A stretch of 64,000 nucleotides of DNA from Anticarsia gemmatalis. Taxonomy: Eukaryota > Arthropoda > Insecta > Lepidoptera > Erebidae. The stretch spans positions 4,837,001 to 4,901,000 of the forward strand of contig NC_134755.1 in NCBI RefSeq assembly GCF_050436995.1. Direction: 5' to 3'. Made by a program: the position numbers and the translations under genes. Of this stretch, positions 59,301 through 64,000 are shown in pieces. Each line of letters opens with the position of its first letter. Position 1 is the stretch's first letter. The notes under the pieces are model-generated. The model did no database searches. It worked only from the letters and a program-made list of their open reading frames with translations, and had not been told where the DNA came from.

Positions 59301-59635
59301 AATTCGTTATTATTTATACCACAACGGCTGCTGTATAAACTATTATGTTAATGCAAATAAAAACAGTAACTAATTCAATATTGATTGCTGGTTTCTAAAA
59401 CGGGTAAACTTGCATATTAGAGAATGCATAATTTTAATAATATTACTATTCAAAATAATTCTAATTTATATTTATTTGTATCAGTTACACGCTTAAATTT
59501 AGTTGAAATGTGGCAAGGGATATTCAAAAACATTATTTAAAACAAAAGTTTAACTTGTTAAGCTCTACCTATATTCACCGTAATGTTATTTCAAATACTG
59601 ATAACAATATCCATTCATACTTATTTATCACTTGA
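56359..59635. other. Gene-free interval
   Basis: No gene was recognised. Two adjacent hairpins lie at 57433-57448 (ctagat-tcct-atctag) and 57453-57477, the second with the heat-shock-type core TTCTCGAA. Short open frames of 62-81 codons show no motif. Confidence 0.4.
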
Positions 59636-59847
59636 GGCCGCCCGCGACTTCGTCCGCTTGGAAACTCTTCCCGTGGAAATCCTGATCCCTCGGGAACTAC
59701 GAGATAAAAAGAAGCCTATGTGTTATTCTGGGTCTTCAGCTACCTAGATACCCAATTTCTTCGTTATCGATTCAGTAGTATTTGCGTGAAAGAGTAACAA
59801 ACATCCATACATACTCATAACCTTTCGCATTTATATTATTAGTAGGA
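59636..59847 (-). mobile_element. Older Helitron-like element
   Basis: Minus strand: the 5' end tcctactaatataataaatg-like sequence after A (59847), 'gttactctttcacgcaaata', then 'gtagctgaagacccagaata', 'acacataggcttctttttat' and 'gcggacgaagtcgcgggcgg'. This order is that of widespread lepidopteran Helitrons. The expected CTAG end is degraded, so the 3' boundary is approximate. Confidence 0.7.
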
Positions 59848-60885
59848 TAGGATTAATTAATATTCAACATGAAAAAAATATACTCACCAAAAACAGTCTA
59901 CTTTAAGATAACTTTATAAACAAAAACGTTATAATTATGTTCGTTCCATACGATATTCAATTTCCGGGTCGCTAAAGATCTTAACGAGGAAAAGCCGATT
60001 ACAGTCTGTCCGGTAATAATCGTTATTCTGCTTGAGGTTCACGGGCGCTGTTATATCTTCTTAACCCTTTATAAAACGTACTGCATGTATGTTTTGTTAC
60101 ACATTTGATGGTTGATTTAAGCTCCTGTTTTTTGTTTGTTTTCTATTAAAAATAAGATACAAATTGAAGCTCTCTACATTTTTTTCTACGTTTTAAATTA
60201 ACTAAAATGGGCTGCAATTCGTTATAGTATTTTTAAATACAAGATTTCACGAAACCACCACTTCAATAATCTTGTGATTTTGTGATTTTTAAGGCAAAAT
60301 TATAAAATAAATATTGCTGTTACAAAAAATATTGTGTAAGGTCGTCCATATGTCAATCGCCGTTTCGAAACTTTGTATTGTAATGTGAATTTCAACTTAT
60401 AATTGCACTATTTACTATTCTACATATCTCGAAAAAGCTTTGAATAACATCAAATAGAGAACTGTTATTGCATTTCTAAAAATACATTACGAACTTCGAC
60501 ATAAAAGTATATAATCTAATTAATCCTCATACTCGGCTACTTTTCGGATACGTATCACAACACTACGAATACGGAACATAACAGATATATTAATCAGTGG
60601 GCGGATAACACAAATGAAGACGAATAACTAGTTATTTCCGGATTTTATTATTATATAAATTCATATGTATTATGTATGTATCTCGTGATAAGTTTTGTGT
60701 TACGGCAATGTTATGCTTACCGATGAAAATAATTTGAAGCGATATCAATGGTAAACAGTGTATTTCTTTGATTGTTCCATAAATACATGCCTAAAGCAAG
60801 CCTGATTATAAATATAAGTAAATCCTGATTAAATAAATATACACACATACTGCATACGTAATATCACATTGGTTATACCCGAAGA
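59848..60885. other. Gene-free interval
   Basis: A+T-rich DNA. Nothing was recognised. Confidence 0.4.
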
Positions 60886-61000
60886 TTTAGGCAGAGGTGT
60901 ATGAAATACATCAACGTTTCGCCATTAACAAGGGTGCTACCATGTAGTAGGGGGCGAGCTTATTGCCAATTTATAAATGAAAACTTTATATTGAAAAGAA
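60886..61000 (+). repeat. Family C repeat, copy 2
   Basis: 'ttaggcagaggtgtatgaaa', 'tacatcaacgtttcgccatt' and 'aacaagggtgctaccatgta' are followed by 'gggggcgagcttattgcc', in the same order as at 12000. Confidence 0.7.
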
Positions 61001-61195
61001 CAAACAAACTATAAAATGCGTTATTATAGTTCAATGACACTTAAGTTTCATAAATTTATTTTACACCAATCCTAGAGGGCATTTCACTCGTAACATCGCA
61101 ACAATAACAATGACTTGTCATACTAGAAAACCAGACAAATATAAGAGCAAAACAAAAGAACAGATTTCAAAAGATTAGTCGAAAACCCAGGTGGC

Positions 61196-61225
61196 TTCAG
61201 AGTTCAAATCCCGGAGAGTAGCTCA
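61196..61225 (+). repeat. tRNA-like box B fragment
   Basis: 'cagagttcaaatcccggaga' matches a T-arm consensus. The remainder of a tRNA or SINE is not recognisable. Confidence 0.25.
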
Positions 61226-61470
61226 GACATTTCACTGAAGATTTCTTTAATATCTTACTTCAAAGAAAATTGTGAGAGAAAAATCTATTACCATTGACTT
61301 TACAAAATTCTTAGAACAAATTGCTAATTAGAATATAATTTAAATAAAGAGACTATGAGCTGATAGAATTGCGTTTTACAATTTCATTAAGGATTTAGCG
61401 CATTGAAAAGGAACTAATTATTTTAAGGAATTTCAAATATAATAAATGCTCGACGTAAAATCCACGATAG

Positions 61471-61510
61471 TATAAATATGGAGTCTCTTTCACTACAGCT
61501 ACACTCAGTA
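61471..61510 (+). promoter_or_regulatory. Candidate TATA + initiator promoter
   Basis: TATAAATA at 61471-61478 with an arthropod initiator ctcagta (A at 61507), 36 bp apart, slightly longer than usual. The first ATG downstream (61559) gives only five codons, though a gtaaat donor-like site overlaps it (ATGA|GTAAAT). No coding exon was identified. Confidence 0.25.
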
Positions 61511-62017
61511 AAAGGAGAGGACAAGTTCAGTGTTAGAAGTCAAAAAGTATTTTAGCAATGAGTAAATTGAGCATTTAATATTTTAGAACATATTTGAAAC
61601 TAAACAGTAAACATTACCTGCATTTTAAACATAATACATAGAGTTTTCTAAATTCCTCGCTATTCCCATTATACGGAGTCTGCAGTGTGTGTTTAGTCGT
61701 GTTCCCCCGAGGCAAGTCGCGTCGAAATTTTAATTTAATTATGACAACACTCGTTTGACGGAGGACTTGGTATTTTAGTATCTTTTTTCAACTAATGGGG
61801 AATAAAACGATATACAGTTAACGAAACAAAGAAAATTATTGCTTAGTTTTGTGTAATAATACGCTCCGCGGAAATACAATATTTATATGTTTTTGACTTT
61901 ATTTCATTATTCAATACCGAAAAGCCAAATGAAATTTAAAAAAGCCTAGATTTTAAGCTCTAGACTTCGATCTCTGTAGTGCTGTATTACCATGCTAGCA
62001 ATTAGTATTGCTGTAGC
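61511..62017. other. Gene-free interval
   Basis: Nothing was recognised. Confidence 0.4.
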
Positions 62018-62070
62018 GTATCAGTTTTCATACAAAATTTATCGATAGCTACTATCGCTTCTCTACATAC
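62018..62070 (-). repeat. Family B remnant, copy 9
   Basis: 'agttttcatacaaaatttat' followed by 'cgatagctactatcgct' corresponds to the segment beside the core in family B. The rest is not recognisable. Confidence 0.35.
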
Positions 62071-63181
62071 TTAAACCGCAAACTAGTTAAAATATTCACA
62101 AATCGAAAAACCGAATGCTATATCGCGAACGTCAGTATCTATACCACTCACTAATCCAAATCCGAACTTAAATTTGAAAATCTAAAAGTGTCCATTTTAA
62201 AAATTCAAACATTTTGTTGTGCCACAAATCCTTGGCCTCCATTCCGGGTGTGAGATAGTACGACCACTGCAGCCCGTTTGATTATTTATTAAAGCTATGT
62301 ATACTTCATGCACCGCAGTTACTTGCACAGAAGTATTCGGAGTTGCATTTCCAGTTCTGACGTCACACGCTCATGTTTATTCGTTGGGAATTGAGAATTA
62401 CCTGGACTTTTATCTAGAGGATATGCTCCTATGAATTTTTCGGACAAGCAAAGCATTTCTCGTGAGAAATTTTATTGAATAATATTTTGTTTTTTATTAC
62501 AAATCTAGTCTTAACTTATAAACTTTTACCTTGCATGTTTATATCATGGGACACTTAATGCGAACAATTTTATCTTCGAATGCCTTCAACGCATGTTACA
62601 TTGATCTGTCTGGTATCAGGCATTCAAAGGTAAAATGCTTTATTTCGCGTTAATTTTCGTATCCTACTATAAACAATTCTTGCGTTACAAACAATTCATC
62701 GTTATGTAACACTCAGTAGTTGGTGTGTAGTTCTCATATTTCTATATTTTTCATCAAATCTATCTTTATAATTCTACTACGGCATATATTGTAATTTTCC
62801 ATCCTATTGCAAAATTTTCACACACTTATTGATATCGTCTGAAGAACTCGGGAATCCTTATTTATGAAATCGTCGGAATATTAGAGTGATTGATATGTGA
62901 CACTGGTATTTGAACTGGATGTTTGAAATGTCATCACCCTTACAACCATGTAGTGCGGAAATTATGTGACTATAAAAAATGATATAGTTTAATAAAACCA
63001 AAATCTGTGATTAGTTTCGTTTATGTCGCTAACATTATTTTGGTTCAAGAATGCTCCTATGGGCGTGTTTTATGAATGCAATAGATGCTTATTAGCAATA
63101 CTCTATGTAAATAATAATATGTATACTTATATGTATGTACGTATTATCACGTAATTATATATAAAGGTGCGTTGACTATGA
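62071..63181. other. Gene-free interval with one CRE
   Basis: TGACGTCA at 62358-62365. Otherwise nothing. Confidence 0.4.
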
Positions 63182-63214
63182 TTGTGTTCTGAAGTCAATG
63201 ACTTCAGAACACAA
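63182..63214. repeat. Perfect 16-bp hairpin, single-base centre
   Basis: ttgtgttctgaagtca (63182-63197), centre a, and the exact reverse complement at 63199-63214. Confidence 0.95.
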
Positions 63215-63552
63215 AATTGTGATGGTCATGATAATTTTTCTATACATTCCATTCAAACAAAATTTATTTGTAACAGATTGCAGCTGCGCTTTGAAAAAGC
63301 TCTTACTAATAGACTAATGTAACAATTACTAGAAAGCCAATTTCAATTGAGTTAAAAGCAGCTTGCAGCAGCCATACAATTGGCTTTGCTGGTACAATTA
63401 ATCCAACCTAGCCTTTGTACGATTATCGTTTCACGTGGAAGCTTGTGTTAGAGCGTAAAATTACTCTCACTTGCAAAAATACTCTACACATTAATCTCGA
63501 ATCAAAAGTGCTTTGTTTAACTAAAATCTTTATCCGCAATTAAATAATGCGC

Positions 63553-63594
63553 AAAAAATACAGTTATGGAGGAAACTCCATAACTGTATTTTTT
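63553..63594. repeat. Perfect 19-bp hairpin with GAAA loop
   Basis: aaaaaatacagttatggag (63553-63571), loop gaaa, and its exact reverse complement at 63576-63594. Not followed by a gene, so a bacterial-type terminator reading does not apply. Confidence 0.95.
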
Positions 63595-64000
63595 AAGCAA
63601 GTGACCAGGAATGAAGGTTGCCAATAGTAATCATATCTTAAATTCAAGTCAGACCATTTTTTGTTTATTTTATTAAAATATTGATACTTTAGACTCTGAG
63701 GTATCAATTATTCGGAGAAACTAAACCATCATTGAATAATTCGTAATCTAAAGTATAGATTATGAAAGATTCAGTTTGATCTCGCTAGTTGAGAAGTTAA
63801 AGCCAGTCCTTCAATTAGAGCTGGCAAAAACCTTTATGATATTATTTTCAACCATAATAAATTTACATGTAATAACATTTTTGTATATGAAGTAGAAGTT
63901 AAAATTCAGCCAAAAGCTAAAAGTTACCAGCAAACTCTAACGAAAATATCAGTATCACAGTTCATAGTAAACAGTTCATTAAACTAAAACATCAAGGATC
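63595..64000. other. Gene-free A+T-rich end of window
   Basis: No feature was seen. Confidence 0.5.

Noticed and set aside
63553..63594. Hairpin read as an intrinsic terminator
   Set aside because: Eukaryotic DNA with no upstream gene; the T run is simply the complement of the A run in the other arm.
1..64000. Most 60-100-codon open frames on both strands
   Set aside because: With about two-thirds A+T, many frames of this length are expected by chance in 64 kb. Most start at TTG or GTG or show no domain, signal peptide or splice context.

Overview
The window looks like nuclear DNA from a moth or butterfly (Lepidoptera). It is roughly two-thirds A+T and carries no long open reading frame. 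It is studded with short interspersed repeats of types I recognise from lepidopteran genomes. These include non-autonomous Helitrons that start TC and end CTAG, several terminal-inverted-repeat MITE-like families, tRNA-related SINE-like fragments, and the truncated 3' end of a non-LTR retrotransposon with a clean target-site duplication. Family assignments rest on sequence memory and internal comparison, because no database could be searched.

Layout. 0-2.6 kb: a 160-bp-period tandem duplication, a 471-bp foldback element with 192-bp arms, an unclassified repeat with a GTGAGTCA microsatellite, and a 5'-truncated LINE flanked by an 11-bp duplication. 2.6-9.8 kb: mostly unique A+T-rich DNA with one 114-bp MITE and one dispersed repeat. 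9.8-19 kb: the most repeat-rich part, with two head-to-tail dimers of a repeat here called family B, a 160-bp MITE, Helitron-like remnants, a CRE-rich patch, and a cluster of 'acgtttcgg' repeats. 19-39 kb: sparse repeats, one 3'-truncated Helitron, tRNA-like debris and a (CT)13 microsatellite. 39-41.4 kb: the best gene-like signals. On the minus strand there is an initiator plus downstream-element promoter candidate followed by a possible signal-peptide exon with a consensus splice donor. On the plus strand, 1.3 kb away, there is a TATA plus initiator candidate with a short leader and a donor. 43-48 kb: more family B copies, a partial second copy of the foldback element and a small Helitron. 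50-51 kb: the longest open frame (134 codons from ATG), unrecognised. 56 kb: an apparently complete 264-bp Helitron. 59-64 kb: an older Helitron, more repeats, a TATA/initiator candidate and two near-perfect hairpins.

No complete protein-coding gene could be identified. At this base composition, open frames of 60-100 codons are expected many times by chance, so length alone was not taken as evidence. The most economical reading is intergenic or long-intron DNA, possibly including the 5' ends of one or two genes near 40-41 kb whose other exons are unidentified or lie outside. The most unusual structures are the long inverted repeat at 0.8-1.25 kb, the repeated dimeric arrangement of family B, a set of perfect short hairpins, and an apparent excess of the bZIP palindrome TGACGTCA.
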